A DNA stretch of 64,000 bases from Enterococcus pingfangensis (GCF_005405205.1 NZ_BJDP01000009.1:40387-104386); one strand, 5' to 3'. Counted from the stretch's first letter, positions 35,066 to 44,383 are shown. Notes: a model not told the origin generated them from the sequence alone. Translations and numbers: made by a program.

Positions 35066-36031
35066 ATGGCAGAAACTTATTATGAAGCCATTAACTGGAA
35101 TGAGATCGAAGACATCATCGATAAATCAACGTGGGAAAAATTAACCGAACAATTTTGGCTGGATACACGAATCCCGCTATCAAATGATTTAGATGATTGG
35201 CGGACTCTTTCCGAGCTTGAAAAAACGACCGTCGGCTACGTCTTTGGCGGTTTGACTTTACTGGATACTGTCCAATCTGAAAGCGGGATGGATCAGCTGC
35301 GCAAAGATGTTCGGACTCCTCATGAAGAAGCGGTTTTAAACAATATCCAATTCATGGAATCAGTTCATGCCAAAAGTTATTCATCGATTTTCAGTACGTT
35401 GAATACAAAAGCCGAGATCGATGATATTTTTGAATGGACCAATACGAATCAATACTTGCAGAAAAAAGCGGAACGAATCAATGAGATCTATAAAAACGGT
35501 ACGCCGCTAGAAAAGAAAATTGCTAGTGTCTTCTTAGAAACCTTCTTGTTTTATTCTGGTTTTTACACGCCGCTGTATTATTTAGGCAACAATAAACTTG
35601 CCAATGTCGCTGAGATCATCAAATTGATCATCCGTGACGAATCTGTTCACGGAACATATATTGGTTACAAATTCCAGCTTGGCTACAATGAGTTGCCGGA
35701 AGCAGAACAAGAACGCTTGAAAGAATGGATGTACGATTTATTATATGAATTGTACGAAAATGAAGAACACTACACTGAAGAATTGTATGATGGCATCGGC
35801 TGGAGCGACGAAGTGAAAACTTTCTTGCGCTACAATGCCAATAAAGCGTTGATGAATCTTGGGATGGACCCATTGTTCCCAGACACCGCAGACGATGTCA
35901 ATCCAATCGTTATGAACGGCATTTCTACCGGTACCAGCAACCATGACTTCTTCTCGCAAGTCGGCAACGGCTATTTGCTTGGACACGTTGAAGCAATGAC
36001 AGATGATGACTATTTGATTGGTTTAGACTAA
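35066..36031 (+). CDS. nrdF: Class Ib ribonucleotide reductase, beta subunit
   Basis: A 321-residue dinuclear-metal subunit carrying the tyrosyl radical. Metal-ligand regions are seen in LLDTVQSE, NIQFMESVHAKSYSSIF (ExxH) and KLIIRDESVHGTYIG (ExxH). The start MAETYYEA at 35066 follows AGGAGG with 7-base spacing; an in-frame start 21 codons upstream lies in the intergenic hairpin region TTCCCTC...GAGGGAA (34995-35024). Class Ib NrdF needs the flavodoxin NrdI for Mn activation; no nrdI is in this operon. Confidence 0.95.
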   Translation: MAETYYEAINWNEIEDIIDKSTWEKLTEQFWLDTRIPLSNDLDDWRTLSELEKTTVGYVFGGLTLLDTVQSESGMDQLRKDVRTPHEEAVLNNIQFMESVHAKSYSSIFSTLNTKAEIDDIFEWTNTNQYLQKKAERINEIYKNGTPLEKKIASVFLETFLFYSGFYTPLYYLGNNKLANVAEIIKLIIRDESVHGTYIGYKFQLGYNELPEAEQERLKEWMYDLLYELYENEEHYTEELYDGIGWSDEVKTFLRYNANKALMNLGMDPLFPDTADDVNPIVMNGISTGTSNHDFFSQVGNGYLLGHVEAMTDDDYLIGLD

Positions 36032-36189
36032 AAAGGTTGTGACAGAAGTGGACAGCTTCAAAAAGTAAGCAGGATTTTCCAGAAATTGCTGCTCAAAATT
36101 TTATGAAATTTTGGCTTATTTCTGAAGAAGTTGGAACACCGTTTATTTCGAACAAGAAGGTTGTGACATTTTGTCACAACCTTCTTGTT
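36031..36189. repeat. Dispersed intergenic repeat, copy A (longest)
   Basis: A 159-bp non-coding element whose left end AAAAGGTTGTGACAG is the inverted counterpart of its right end TGTCACAACCTT. It ends in a long hairpin (36151-36189). Internal blocks such as AAGCAGGA, TTTTATGAAATTT, GGCTTAT and CGTTTATTCG-like sequence recur in copies C (56025-56118) and B (57722-57873). The three copies lie in the same orientation, each with its hairpin directly behind a minus-strand gene. Confidence 0.75.
36151..36189. terminator. Hairpin end of repeat A, bidirectional terminator
   Basis: 18-bp perfect stem AACAAGAAGGTTGTGACA / TGTCACAACCTTCTTGTT with a 3-base loop, overlapping the mgtC-like stop codon. 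It separates convergent nrdF and mgtC. Confidence 0.8.
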
Positions 36190-36892
36190 AAATATTGATC
36201 ATTCGCAATTTAGTAATATTTTTATACATCGACAAGTCTTCGATCACATCCGTGTAGTTCATTCCCCGCGGCATATCAATTGTATAGACGTTTGTATAAA
36301 TTCGGTAATCATCCATAAAATCGACATCGAAGTCGACATCTTCCACTTCGATTTTTTTACTTTCGAAGTAGTTCATAATAAATTCTTTGGTTGCTTCGCG
36401 ATGAATATAGCGAATCTCAAGTTTTTTGCTGGCATTGATCCGGACGATTCGTTTTACTACTGTCAGCGCCAAAATGATCCCGACAAAACTGCAGACAGCG
36501 ATCGTATAATAGCCCATCCCAATTGCAATCCCCAATCCAGCACCTGCCCAAATCGAAGCGGCAGTCGTCAACCCTTTGACGGATCGATTGCTGACCATGA
36601 TCGTTCCTGCACCAAGAAAACCGATTCCGCTGACGACTTGTGCGATCAAACGTGCTTCATCTGCACGGACGACGCCGATATATTTCGGGTTGGCTGCTGC
36701 ATATTGCAACGCCTGATCAGCAATCTCAACTTGGATCAAAGCAATAATCGCCGCACCCATACACACTAAAATATGCGTGCGAATCCCTGCCGGACGGTTT
36801 TTATATTCTCGTTCCATGCCGATCGCGCCGCCCATGACCATGGCTAAAAACAGCCGCAACATGATTTCATAAACTGATAATTTCAGATCCAT
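36188..36892 (-). CDS. MgtC/SapB family membrane protein
   Basis: A 234-residue protein with an N-terminal block of about four to five helices containing the MgtC signatures GGAIGMEREYKNRPAGIRTHILVCM (broken here as GGAIGMEREY then NRPAGIRTH) and GIGFLGAGTIM. A soluble C-terminal domain (about 150-234) is ACT-like. In pathogens MgtC modulates ATP synthase and Mg/phosphate homeostasis; the role in Gram-positives is unclear. GGAGG is 10 bases before the ATG at 36892, the first plausible start; upstream codons lack a site. It follows rsuA by about 115 bases. Confidence 0.88.
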   Translation of the reverse strand: MDLKLSVYEIMLRLFLAMVMGGAIGMEREYKNRPAGIRTHILVCMGAAIIALIQVEIADQALQYAAANPKYIGVVRADEARLIAQVVSGIGFLGAGTIMVSNRSVKGLTTAASIWAGAGLGIAIGMGYYTIAVCSFVGIILALTVVKRIVRINASKKLEIRYIHREATKEFIMNYFESKKIEVEDVDFDVDFMDDYRIYTNVYTIDMPRGMNYTDVIEDLSMYKNITKLRMINI

Positions 36893-37007
36893 TCGAGCAT
36901 CGCCTCCTAGTTTGTATTTGTTGTCTTGCGATCCAATTTGTAAAAATAACTGAATGCACCACATACTCTTCTTCCAGTATAGCACGCTCTAGCAAAAAAG
37001 GATTCGC

Positions 37008-37715
37008 TCAGCCTTTTAACAATTCTAATTCTGCATCAGTCAACGGTCGATAAGCTCCTTTAGCTAAACTTTCAGGCAAAACTAGTTCACCCATCCGGAT
37101 CCGTTTTAAATAACTCACTTCTTTGCCGCAGGCTTTGACCATCCGTTTCACTTGATGAAATTTTCCTTCATGTAAAACAATTCGGACTTTCGATGCTTCT
37201 TCGGTCGTTTCATCGATCAATAATTCCGCTGGCAAGGTCAATCCACCGTCTAATGTGATGCCTTCAGTAAAACGCTGCTGATCGGCTTTTGTCATCACGC
37301 CCTTGATCTCAGCATAGTATTCTTTTTCCACATGTTTTTTCGGCGACAATAATCCATGAGCCAGCTTGCCGTCGTTCGTAATCAGCAATAAGCCTTCTGT
37401 GTCTTTATCCAATCGCCCTACCGGAAAAAGATCGCTGCGATAATCAGTCGTCGAAAATAAATCGATGACCGTTTTGTCCCGCGGATCTTCAGTTGCACTG
37501 ACTACGCCCGCCGGTTTATGTAACAAATAATAGTAAAACTCCTGATAATGCAAGACTTCACCTTGAAAAGCGATCATGTCTTTTAGTGGATCGACTTGCC
37601 GTTTATCCGATTTTTCATTTTGTTGATTGACAGTTATTCTTCCTTGCTTAATCAGCTGTTTGACTTCTTTCCGACTTCCTAAACCTGCTTCTGCTAAAAA
37701 TTTATCTAAACGCAT
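37008..37715 (-). CDS. 16S rRNA pseudouridine synthase (RsuA/RluB family)
   Basis: A 235-residue enzyme with an N-terminal S4 RNA-binding domain (MRLDKFLAEAGLGSRKEVKQ, residues 1-60) and a catalytic domain with the Asp-bearing motif VGRLDKDTEGLLLITNDG near residue 105. KYHQVKRM-like FHQVKRMVKACG follows. The size and short linker suggest RsuA (psi516) rather than RluB. GGAGG lies 6 bases upstream of the ATG at 37715. The next promoter or operon partner is uncertain. Confidence 0.9.
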   Translation of the reverse strand: MRLDKFLAEAGLGSRKEVKQLIKQGRITVNQQNEKSDKRQVDPLKDMIAFQGEVLHYQEFYYYLLHKPAGVVSATEDPRDKTVIDLFSTTDYRSDLFPVGRLDKDTEGLLLITNDGKLAHGLLSPKKHVEKEYYAEIKGVMTKADQQRFTEGITLDGGLTLPAELLIDETTEEASKVRIVLHEGKFHQVKRMVKACGKEVSYLKRIRMGELVLPESLAKGAYRPLTDAELELLKG

Positions 37716-37811
37716 ACTTATCCTCCGCAAAACTTTTCTAATTTTCACTATAGCTAAAGAAAGTCCAAGAAGCAAGTTAGCTCAGCATAAACTATTGCCG
37801 CGTTTTCAATC

Positions 37812-37844
37812 AAAAAAAGTACCAAGGAAATAATCCTCGGTACT
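37812..37844 (-). terminator. Terminator after nagB
   Basis: Stem AGTACC-AGGA / TCCT-GGTACT with one bulge, then T7 on the minus strand, seven bases after the nagB stop. Confidence 0.85.
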
Positions 37845-37851
37845 CAATTTA

Positions 37852-38553
37852 TTATAATTTGCTTGCTGCGTCTTCGTCGATGATAACTGTTACGTCTGCA
37901 TGATTTTGCAGAACGCTTGCTGGTACATCTGTCGTTACGGAGCCGTTGATCATGTCTTTGATCGCATCTGCTTTATCTGCACCAAAAGCCATCAACAGAA
38001 TGCTTTTGCTTTGCATGATTGAGCCGATTCCCATTGACAAAGCATGGGTTGGAACATCTTCAACTTTTTCGAAGTTGCGTTTGTTGGCTTCGATCGTTGA
38101 TTCTGTCAATTCAACTACATGAGTAGTTACATCAAAAGCTGTTCCCGGTTCGTTGAAACCGATGTGCGCGTTGCGGCCGATTCCTAATACTTGTAAGTCG
38201 ATTGGATGCTCAGCAATCACGCCATCATACCGTTTGCATTCAGCAGCTAGATCTTCTGCTTTCCCATTGGGTACGAATGTTTCTTTAAATGGTTTTTTAT
38301 TGAATAGTTGATCATTCATGAAGTAACGGTAGCTTTGAACATCATCGCCGGATAAACCAACGTATTCATCTAAGTTTACAGAGGTCATTCCAGAAAAATC
38401 TAAATCACTAGTTGTCATTTCTTGATATAAAGTTTCAGGAGTGCTGCCTGTTGCTAGTCCTAATACTTTTACGCCGTTTTCCATTCCATTTTTGATGATT
38501 TCAAATGCTTTTTTTCCGCCTTCGTTGGCATCTTTCACGCGAATTACTTTCAT
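37852..38553 (-). CDS. nagB: Glucosamine-6-phosphate deaminase
   Basis: A 233-residue enzyme converting glucosamine-6-P to fructose-6-P and ammonia, the entry of amino sugars to glycolysis. Evidence is [14 protein letters not shown] near residue 32, [14 protein letters not shown] (catalytic Asp) near 65, and [15 protein letters not shown] with the active-site His near 128. The length fits the short Gram-positive class without the C-terminal allosteric tail. AAAGGAG lies 9 bases before the ATG at 38553. It is monocistronic with a GntR-type palindrome in its promoter. Confidence 0.96.
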   Translation of the reverse strand: MKVIRVKDANEGGKKAFEIIKNGMENGVKVLGLATGSTPETLYQEMTTSDLDFSGMTSVNLDEYVGLSGDDVQSYRYFMNDQLFNKKPFKETFVPNGKAEDLAAECKRYDGVIAEHPIDLQVLGIGRNAHIGFNEPGTAFDVTTHVVELTESTIEANKRNFEKVEDVPTHALSMGIGSIMQSKSILLMAFGADKADAIKDMINGSVTTDVPASVLQNHADVTVIIDEDAASKL

Positions 38554-38575
38554 GGGTAAACGCTCCTTTATCGAT

Positions 38576-38589
38576 TTGGTATACACCAA
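38576..38589 (-). promoter_or_regulatory. NagR-type (GntR/HutC) operator of nagB
   Basis: TTGGT-GTAT-ACCAA palindrome just downstream of the -10, matching the TGGT-4-ACCA shape of NagR/DasR sites. The regulator is not in the window. Confidence 0.65.
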
Positions 38590-38617
38590 TCCTACCATCA
38601 TTCCGTCAAATTTTCAA
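38589..38617 (-). promoter_or_regulatory. nagB promoter
   Basis: Minus strand TTGAAA (38612-38617), 17 bases, TAGGAT (38589-38594). Confidence 0.6.
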
Positions 38618-38715
38618 TAAAAAAGTCTAGACCAAAAAATTAATTTTTTATCATTCTTCAATCTCGCTTTTACAGCTGGTCAAAAATTGCTCTTTTGCGG
38701 CTCCGTCTACCAATC

Positions 38716-38753
38716 TAAAAAAACTCCAGCTTAGAATTTCTTCTGCTGGAGTT
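38716..38753 (-). terminator. Terminator of the mtl operon
   Basis: AACTCCAGC...GCTGGAGTT stem followed by T7 on the minus strand, seven bases after mtlD. Confidence 0.9.
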
Positions 38754-38759
38754 AAAAAA

Positions 38760-39899
38760 TTAGGCTTGATAGTTTGCAGCGATTTCTGCGATCAATTGTT
38801 CATCATTTAAGGTGGTTACTTGTTGGATAACTTCTGCAACGGCTTTTTCTTTTAACAAGCCTTGCAATTCCACACTTTGTTCATCGTTTGGATCATCATA
38901 TTTCAAGATCATCGCTACGACGTCGATCAGATTGTCATAGGCCAAATCACGCTCTTTCAATTCACGGATTGGACGGATAAAGCGTTCGTCAAAACCTAGT
39001 TTGCGAATCGGTGTCCGTGCAACTCGGCTGATGCTGTCTGAAATGTATTTATTTTCAAAACGGCTGACGATTTTATCAATGTAAGCAAAATGTTTTTCTT
39101 TGTCAAAATCCCATTTATTGATCAACAAGCTACCGGTTTCGCCAAGGACTGCTCGCAATTTGGCTAAGACTGCTTCATCGGCAATCGCTTCATCAATCGT
39201 TTCATAGCCTTTATACGCTCCGGTGTAAGCAACGGTCGCATGACCAGTGTTGACTGAAAACAGTTTCCGTTCGATATAAGGTTCTAGATTTTCTACATAC
39301 TCAACATCCGTTAAGCGCAAGTCTTTGTTTTTGCTTTGAGTGGCATCGATGACCCATTCGCTGAAAGGTTCAACTGAAACAAACAATGGATCTTCATGAT
39401 GTTGAATCGGCACGATCCGATCAACTGCCGCATTAGGAAATCCGATATATTGTTCCACATATGCTAGATCTTCAGCGGATAAAAAGCCTTGGACCTTTTC
39501 AAATAAAAATTGACTGCCGCCGATCATGTTCTCACAAGCCACGACATCTAAAGCAGCTGTGTTGCCTTCGCTGCGGCGTTTTTGGATTCCTTTAGCGATC
39601 AATTCTGCGATAAACGGCAAAATATTTGGACCAATCGCTGTCGTTACGATATCTGCTTTGCTGACTGAATCGATTACTGCCTCAGGATTCGTTTGATTAT
39701 TCAGACCATCAACGTTTGAGACATGGATCTCTTTTTGGCTTTCATCTGCTAGCTGGATCGTGTATTCGTTGCGTTCATTCAACGCATTGATAATCGTTTC
39801 GTTGATATCGACAAAGTCGATTGAAAAACCGTTCTTCGCTAAGATTTCTCCAATAAATCCGCGGCCAATATTTCCTGCACCAAAATGTGTTGCTTGCAT
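38760..39899 (-). CDS. mtlD: Mannitol-1-phosphate 5-dehydrogenase
   Basis: A 379-residue NAD-dependent enzyme turning mannitol-1-P into fructose-6-P. The N-terminal [15 protein letters not shown] is the NAD-binding loop; [16 protein letters not shown] is the family's catalytic region (Lys near residue 213 and the NxGH element). Full length. It begins 2 bases before the mtlF stop region (39899/39901) and is last in mtlA-mtlR-mtlF-mtlD. Confidence 0.96.
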   Translation of the reverse strand: MQATHFGAGNIGRGFIGEILAKNGFSIDFVDINETIINALNERNEYTIQLADESQKEIHVSNVDGLNNQTNPEAVIDSVSKADIVTTAIGPNILPFIAELIAKGIQKRRSEGNTAALDVVACENMIGGSQFLFEKVQGFLSAEDLAYVEQYIGFPNAAVDRIVPIQHHEDPLFVSVEPFSEWVIDATQSKNKDLRLTDVEYVENLEPYIERKLFSVNTGHATVAYTGAYKGYETIDEAIADEAVLAKLRAVLGETGSLLINKWDFDKEKHFAYIDKIVSRFENKYISDSISRVARTPIRKLGFDERFIRPIRELKERDLAYDNLIDVVAMILKYDDPNDEQSVELQGLLKEKAVAEVIQQVTTLNDEQLIAEIAANYQA

Positions 39900-39900
39900 C

Positions 39901-40338
39901 TTATTCTACCTCCTGAAGATAGTTGATAACTTCTTCTTTTGTTTTTGCATCTGCTAATTTTACTACATTTTCAACATCGGAACAAAAGATCGCGATCTTT
40001 TGCAAAATATCCAAATGCTCATTTCCAATCCCGGCGATCCCAAATAAGACCATCGCTACATCTTCTGTATCGTCTTTGCCAAATTGAACACCTGCTGGAA
40101 CTTGGATGACTGAAATGCCACTTTTTTTCACGTATTGTTTGGCTTCATCGGTTCCATGAGGGATCGCGATAAAGTTTCCCATATAAACAGAAACCAGTTT
40201 GTTTCTATCCACCATCGCATCGACATAAGCTTCTTCGACACAACCTGCTTCGACTAACAGCTGTCCGCACGCACGAATCGCGTCTTCTTTATTCGTGTAT
40301 TCCTGATCTAATAAAATCATTTCTGGATTTAATTCCAT
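39901..40338 (-). CDS. mtlF: Mannitol PTS EIIA component
   Basis: A 145-residue EIIA of the fructose/mannitol family. The phosphorylated His is in IPHGTDEA near residue 60 and [15 protein letters not shown] supports the fold. It passes phosphate from HPr to the EIIB domain of MtlA. GGGAGG is 8-9 bases before the ATG. It lies between mtlR and mtlD, the order used in enterococci, streptococci and clostridia. Confidence 0.95.
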   Translation of the reverse strand: MELNPEMILLDQEYTNKEDAIRACGQLLVEAGCVEEAYVDAMVDRNKLVSVYMGNFIAIPHGTDEAKQYVKKSGISVIQVPAGVQFGKDDTEDVAMVLFGIAGIGNEHLDILQKIAIFCSDVENVVKLADAKTKEEVINYLQEVE

Positions 40339-40373
40339 TTTATTTTCCTCCCGGTCTCTTTGCTAAACTTGCT

Positions 40374-42422
40374 TTAATTTTCTCGAATCTCTTTGACGAA
40401 CAGTGAACTCAATAATTGATAAATGATTTCTTTGTTGCCAAATTTATAAATTTCTGTGTTCAGATCACTTTCAATCACTGAACTGCTAATTTTTCCTAAT
40501 AAGTTTTGCTGACTCTCCGGCATCGGATCAGGCGCTAATAATAATAATACCCGCGTCAACTCAATACTTTTTTTGTCCATCCCTTGGATCAAAAACTGCT
40601 GGTCCAAGTCATAGATCGTAAATAACGGTTCTTTGACATGGGCATCCGCACAGTGGAACAACGCAAAATTGGTTTTTGGAATCCCAATCGGCGCAACCAA
40701 ATATCGTTTGATCACTCGATCTGTCACCAGCTGCGCATTTGAGACGATCGTTCCTTGCAACGGCTCAATAATCGCTGCCAGTGTCTGCTCGATCGTTTCT
40801 TGTGCCTTCACTTGTTTTACATCAAAATTTTGCAGTAAATTATTCGCGATCCGCATCGTCTCATAAATCTCGTCAAAGGCTTCGCTTGGTTCTTTTTCTG
40901 GTTCGATTGGATCGTCATTGACTCGATCCGGATGCAATGTCTGGATATATTCTTTGATTTCTTTGATCTCATCTTCTAACAACAGCGGTGAGATCACTTT
41001 GTACGGCAAGTGGAATCCTGGCAAAAAAACCGTAGCTAAAATCAAATCATAACTTTTATAATCCAGCTGATTTAGCTCAGAGATCTTAGCGACTTGGATC
41101 TTTTGGATCTCATCCAAATACTTATGGAGCCGGCTTTCTAAGATCCGTGCTGTTCCGATGCCGCTGGAACAGACTACTAAAGCAGACAAGACGCGACCGC
41201 TAGGATGTCGTTCCAATGAAGTCGCAAAATGGATCACGACATATCCTAATTCATCAAATGTAAATGAATGATTGGGAAAAACAACCGCTAAATCTTGGAT
41301 GATCGCTGTCGTCAACGTTTGATATTTATCGCGGATTTTTTGCAGCAGCGGATTATCAATTCCTTGATTGACCGTCAAATTTCGTTTCAGCGCCGCTGCC
41401 ATATGGGCGGATAAATCATTGAAGAGCTGTTCATCTTTGCGAAAATCCGTGCCTGTCGTCTCCGAAACTAAGCGAATCAGTTCTTTGATTTTGTAGGACA
41501 GTTCAACATCAAAGCTATCAATAAAGATATTTTGCGGTTTCTTGTAATTCACACCTTCCAATTGAAAGGCAAAGAAACGAACTTCTTGCGGTGGAATCGA
41601 CTTTTCAATCGTCGTCGCCACCTTGATCATCACTTGACCGGCAATCTGCATGCTGTCAGGCTTTGCTTGCGTTTCTTGTTCAATTTCGATAAAACGATCT
41701 TGTTTCATCCGATCAATCGATAACGCAAGTAAAATCAACACACGCTGCAATTGATTGTCTGTCACTTGCTCAAAAACTTGCTGAGCAATTTTTTCAAAGA
41801 TCGTTCGTGCCAACAGCAAGCTCGCTGGACTCAACAATTTTAAAAAGAAGTTATCGGTCGTTGCTGCTTCAGGCAATGAATCGATGAATTGGAAAAAATC
41901 AAATTCACTGACACCGTTATAGATCAAACTGCTCAATAACTGGCGTCGCTGTTTTTCATGACCGGCGATCCGAATCCCGCGGCCTTTCAACCGCTGCAAT
42001 TCTAATCGATAGTCGATCAAACTTTTTTCAATAGCCGCTAAATCAGAGGTGATCGTCGCTTGACTGACTTTAAAGTCAATCGCCAATCCTTCGATCGTCT
42101 CTTCTTCATCCATCAATAATAAGGAACAAACAATCGCGCTTTGTCGCTGAACGTTGTCGGTAAATAATTCGGCTTGTTTTTCGCCAAGCTGTTGCTGCAA
42201 GCGTTCCAGATTCACTGTTTCACCTATGATGCGATAGCCTTCGCCCCGTGGCTTGATGATCTGAATGTCTTGTGACTTGATCGTCTTTTCAATACTTGAG
42301 ATCTCACGATAAACAGTCCGCTTGCTGACTTGTAAAATATCTTGCAATTCCTCCGATGTAATACCGTTAGGATAATCTAATAAAAGGGAAAGGATCTTTT
42401 TTTCACGAATCGAAAAATACAC
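40374..42422 (-). CDS. mtlR: Mannitol operon transcriptional activator MtlR
   Basis: A 682-residue PTS-controlled activator. Domains are an N-terminal HTH pair (1-160, ITSEELQDILQVSKRTVYREI), PRD1 (about 185-290), PRD2 (about 300-400), an EIIB-Gat-like domain with VVCSSGIGTARIL near 410 and a C-terminal EIIA-like domain (about 535-680) with FALFHCADAH. Phosphorylation by HPr and the mannitol EII is known to set activity of such proteins. It lies within the mtl operon, so it is likely to activate its own operon through the TTGGCACA inverted repeat upstream of mtlA. Confidence 0.93.
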   Translation of the reverse strand: MYFSIREKKILSLLLDYPNGITSEELQDILQVSKRTVYREISSIEKTIKSQDIQIIKPRGEGYRIIGETVNLERLQQQLGEKQAELFTDNVQRQSAIVCSLLLMDEEETIEGLAIDFKVSQATITSDLAAIEKSLIDYRLELQRLKGRGIRIAGHEKQRRQLLSSLIYNGVSEFDFFQFIDSLPEAATTDNFFLKLLSPASLLLARTIFEKIAQQVFEQVTDNQLQRVLILLALSIDRMKQDRFIEIEQETQAKPDSMQIAGQVMIKVATTIEKSIPPQEVRFFAFQLEGVNYKKPQNIFIDSFDVELSYKIKELIRLVSETTGTDFRKDEQLFNDLSAHMAAALKRNLTVNQGIDNPLLQKIRDKYQTLTTAIIQDLAVVFPNHSFTFDELGYVVIHFATSLERHPSGRVLSALVVCSSGIGTARILESRLHKYLDEIQKIQVAKISELNQLDYKSYDLILATVFLPGFHLPYKVISPLLLEDEIKEIKEYIQTLHPDRVNDDPIEPEKEPSEAFDEIYETMRIANNLLQNFDVKQVKAQETIEQTLAAIIEPLQGTIVSNAQLVTDRVIKRYLVAPIGIPKTNFALFHCADAHVKEPLFTIYDLDQQFLIQGMDKKSIELTRVLLLLAPDPMPESQQNLLGKISSSVIESDLNTEIYKFGNKEIIYQLLSSLFVKEIREN

Positions 42423-42452
42423 AATGTCTCCTCCAATAATGTCAAAAGGATA

Positions 42453-42478
42453 AAAGCAGTGAGAATCCTCACTGCTTT
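42453..42478 (-). terminator. Intercistronic hairpin between mtlA and mtlR
   Basis: Perfect 11-bp stem AAAGCAGTGAG / CTCACTGCTTT with a 4-base loop and only four T. A leaky terminator that could lower mtlR, mtlF and mtlD expression relative to mtlA. Confidence 0.65.
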
Positions 42479-42509
42479 AAGAGTAATACGATTCTGTAAA
42501 AAAGACTAC

Positions 42510-44270
42510 TTATTTCTTTAATTTTTGAATGACTTTGTCATATTTTTCCGAAGCAACTAAATCGGTCAATAGTACATGTGTCGCGCTTGGTGCTTGTTGT
42601 TCTGCTTTGACTGTTTCATCTTTTGTCGTAATGATCAAGGCAGTTGTTTCATCTTGCAATGCATTGATTGGAACAACGGTCACCGGATAGTTCAACCCGT
42701 TTTCTTTCAATAATTTCTTCAAGGTCACGGCACCCATATTAGCAGAGCCTTTCACTTGGTCATAGCCGAAAATAATATGATCGACTTTTGAGTAATCGGC
42801 TAATCCTTCGACGACATCATCTGTTAATGGTTTTTGTTTCGGATCATTAACAACGGGTTCTGCAGTTAAGGTTTCCACGATTTCATCATAGCGCGGTGAA
42901 TTCATGAAGTTTTCAACTTGAACGAATGTTGCGTTTGGTGCTTTCTGTGCAGCACGTTCATGCAATTCTTCTTGGGTGACGATCAAAGCATTTGGATCAT
43001 CCGTTAAGTTGTTGATTGCTGAATTAGAAACTGGTAATGATAAGCCAGCTTTTTTCACTTTGTCCCGTAAAACTGATGCACCCATCGCGCTTGAACCCAT
43101 CCCAGCATCACAAGCGAAGATGATTTTGTTTACCTTACCGAATGCTTCTTGATTGGCTGCTTTCATTGCGCTTTGACCTTTGCTTTGTGCTTTCGCATCA
43201 GCGACTGCTGCTTGCGTTGCTGCCAAATCGTCGTCTTCGCTGCTGTCAGATTTAATAATGATCATTGCAACTAAGAATGAGACCGCACATCCAACGATGA
43301 TCCCCGCTAAGTTGGCAACGATACTTTCTGGCGGTGTCATCGCCATGATTGCGATGATCGAACCTGGTGAAGCCGCAGCTCGTAAACCAGCACCTAGTAA
43401 TTGGAAAGTAAATGTTCCTGCTACCCCGCCTGCCATAACAGCTAGGAATAAAAGAGGTTTCATCATTACGTATGGGAAGTAGATCTCATGGATCCCACCT
43501 AAGAATTGGATAATGATCGCGCCTGGTGCAGTAGATTTTGCTGCTCCTTTACCAAACAACGTAAAGGCAAGCAAGATTCCTAAACCTGGTCCAGGGTTAG
43601 CTTCTAATAAGAACAGGATCGATTTTCCAGTTTCTGCCGCTTGTTCAATTCCAAGTGGCGTCAAGATCCCGTGGTTGATTGCGTTATTTAAAAATAAAAT
43701 CTTAGCTGGTTCAATGAAGATATTTGCTAATGGCAATAGATGCATATTGATGATCGATTCAACACCAGATGCCATTAAATTCGTTAGTGATTCAACAACT
43801 GGTCCGATCGCATAAAATCCGACGACCGCTAATGCAAAACCAATCAATCCAGAAGAAAAGTTATTGACCAGCATTTCAAAACCGGCTTTGATTTTTTCTT
43901 GGAAAGCGTCATCAAATTTCTTGATACACCAGCCGCCTAGAGGACCCATGATCATCGCTCCGATAAACATCGGAACTTCCGAACCAACAATCACCCCTGT
44001 TGCAGCGATAGCCCCAACTACTGCTCCTCGTTGGCCATGCACCATGTTCCCGCCTGTATAAGCGATCAATAATGGCAATAAGTAAGAAAGCATTGGGCCG
44101 ACCAATGTGGCAAGTTTTTCATTTGGGAAATAACCCGCTTCAATAAAAAGTGCGGTGATTACGCCCCAAGCGATGAATGCTCCAATGTTGGGCATCACCA
44201 TTCCCGACAAGTGACTACCTAGTCGTTGGACTTTGGCTTTTAATCCACTTTTCTGTCCAGCATTTTCCAT
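42510..44270 (-). CDS. mtlA: Mannitol PTS EIICB component with extra EIIB-like domain
   Basis: A 586-residue protein. EIIC membrane domain is at about 12-345 (GGNMVHGQRGAVVGAIAATGV; GGIHEIYFPYVMMKP). A normal EIIB follows (about 378-470) with the phospho-Cys in FACDAGMGSSAMGA. A second EIIB-like domain (about 495-585) starts IIFGYDQVKGSANMGAVTL, where the Cys position is Tyr/Asp, so it cannot be phosphorylated on Cys. B. subtilis MtlA is about 478 residues, so the extra domain explains the length. It imports and phosphorylates mannitol. First gene of the operon, with AAGGAGG near the ATG. Confidence 0.94.
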   Translation of the reverse strand: MENAGQKSGLKAKVQRLGSHLSGMVMPNIGAFIAWGVITALFIEAGYFPNEKLATLVGPMLSYLLPLLIAYTGGNMVHGQRGAVVGAIAATGVIVGSEVPMFIGAMIMGPLGGWCIKKFDDAFQEKIKAGFEMLVNNFSSGLIGFALAVVGFYAIGPVVESLTNLMASGVESIINMHLLPLANIFIEPAKILFLNNAINHGILTPLGIEQAAETGKSILFLLEANPGPGLGILLAFTLFGKGAAKSTAPGAIIIQFLGGIHEIYFPYVMMKPLLFLAVMAGGVAGTFTFQLLGAGLRAAASPGSIIAIMAMTPPESIVANLAGIIVGCAVSFLVAMIIIKSDSSEDDDLAATQAAVADAKAQSKGQSAMKAANQEAFGKVNKIIFACDAGMGSSAMGASVLRDKVKKAGLSLPVSNSAINNLTDDPNALIVTQEELHERAAQKAPNATFVQVENFMNSPRYDEIVETLTAEPVVNDPKQKPLTDDVVEGLADYSKVDHIIFGYDQVKGSANMGAVTLKKLLKENGLNYPVTVVPINALQDETTALIITTKDETVKAEQQAPSATHVLLTDLVASEKYDKVIQKLKK

Positions 44271-44294
44271 GTTTATTTCCTCCTTGATATAAAA

Positions 44295-44308
44295 TGATTT
44301 CGTTTACA
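44295..44308 (-). promoter_or_regulatory. cre site (CcpA) in the mtl promoter
   Basis: Minus-strand TGTAAACGAAATCA matches TGWAANCGNTNWCA except one position, located just downstream of the -10: catabolite repression is expected. Confidence 0.7.
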
Positions 44309-44313
44309 TTTTT

Positions 44314-44342
44314 ATCATACCTTGTTACTAATCCGCTTTCAA
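44314..44342 (-). promoter_or_regulatory. mtlA promoter
   Basis: Minus strand TTGAAA (44337-44342), 17 bases, TATGAT (44314-44319). Confidence 0.75.
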
Positions 44343-44359
44343 TTAATTGTAACTAGAGC

Positions 44360-44383
44360 TTTGGCACAGAAGTTTGTGCCAAA
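44360..44383 (-). promoter_or_regulatory. Putative MtlR operator
   Basis: Perfect inverted repeat TTTGGCACA-6-TGTGCCAAA, 17 bases upstream of the -35. It resembles the MtlR site TTGnCACA...TGTGnCAA reported in bacilli, with a slightly longer spacer here. No T run, so not a terminator. Confidence 0.65.

Noticed and set aside
44360..44383. Terminator for an upstream transcript
   Set aside because: No T run follows the stem in either direction; a DNA operator fits better.
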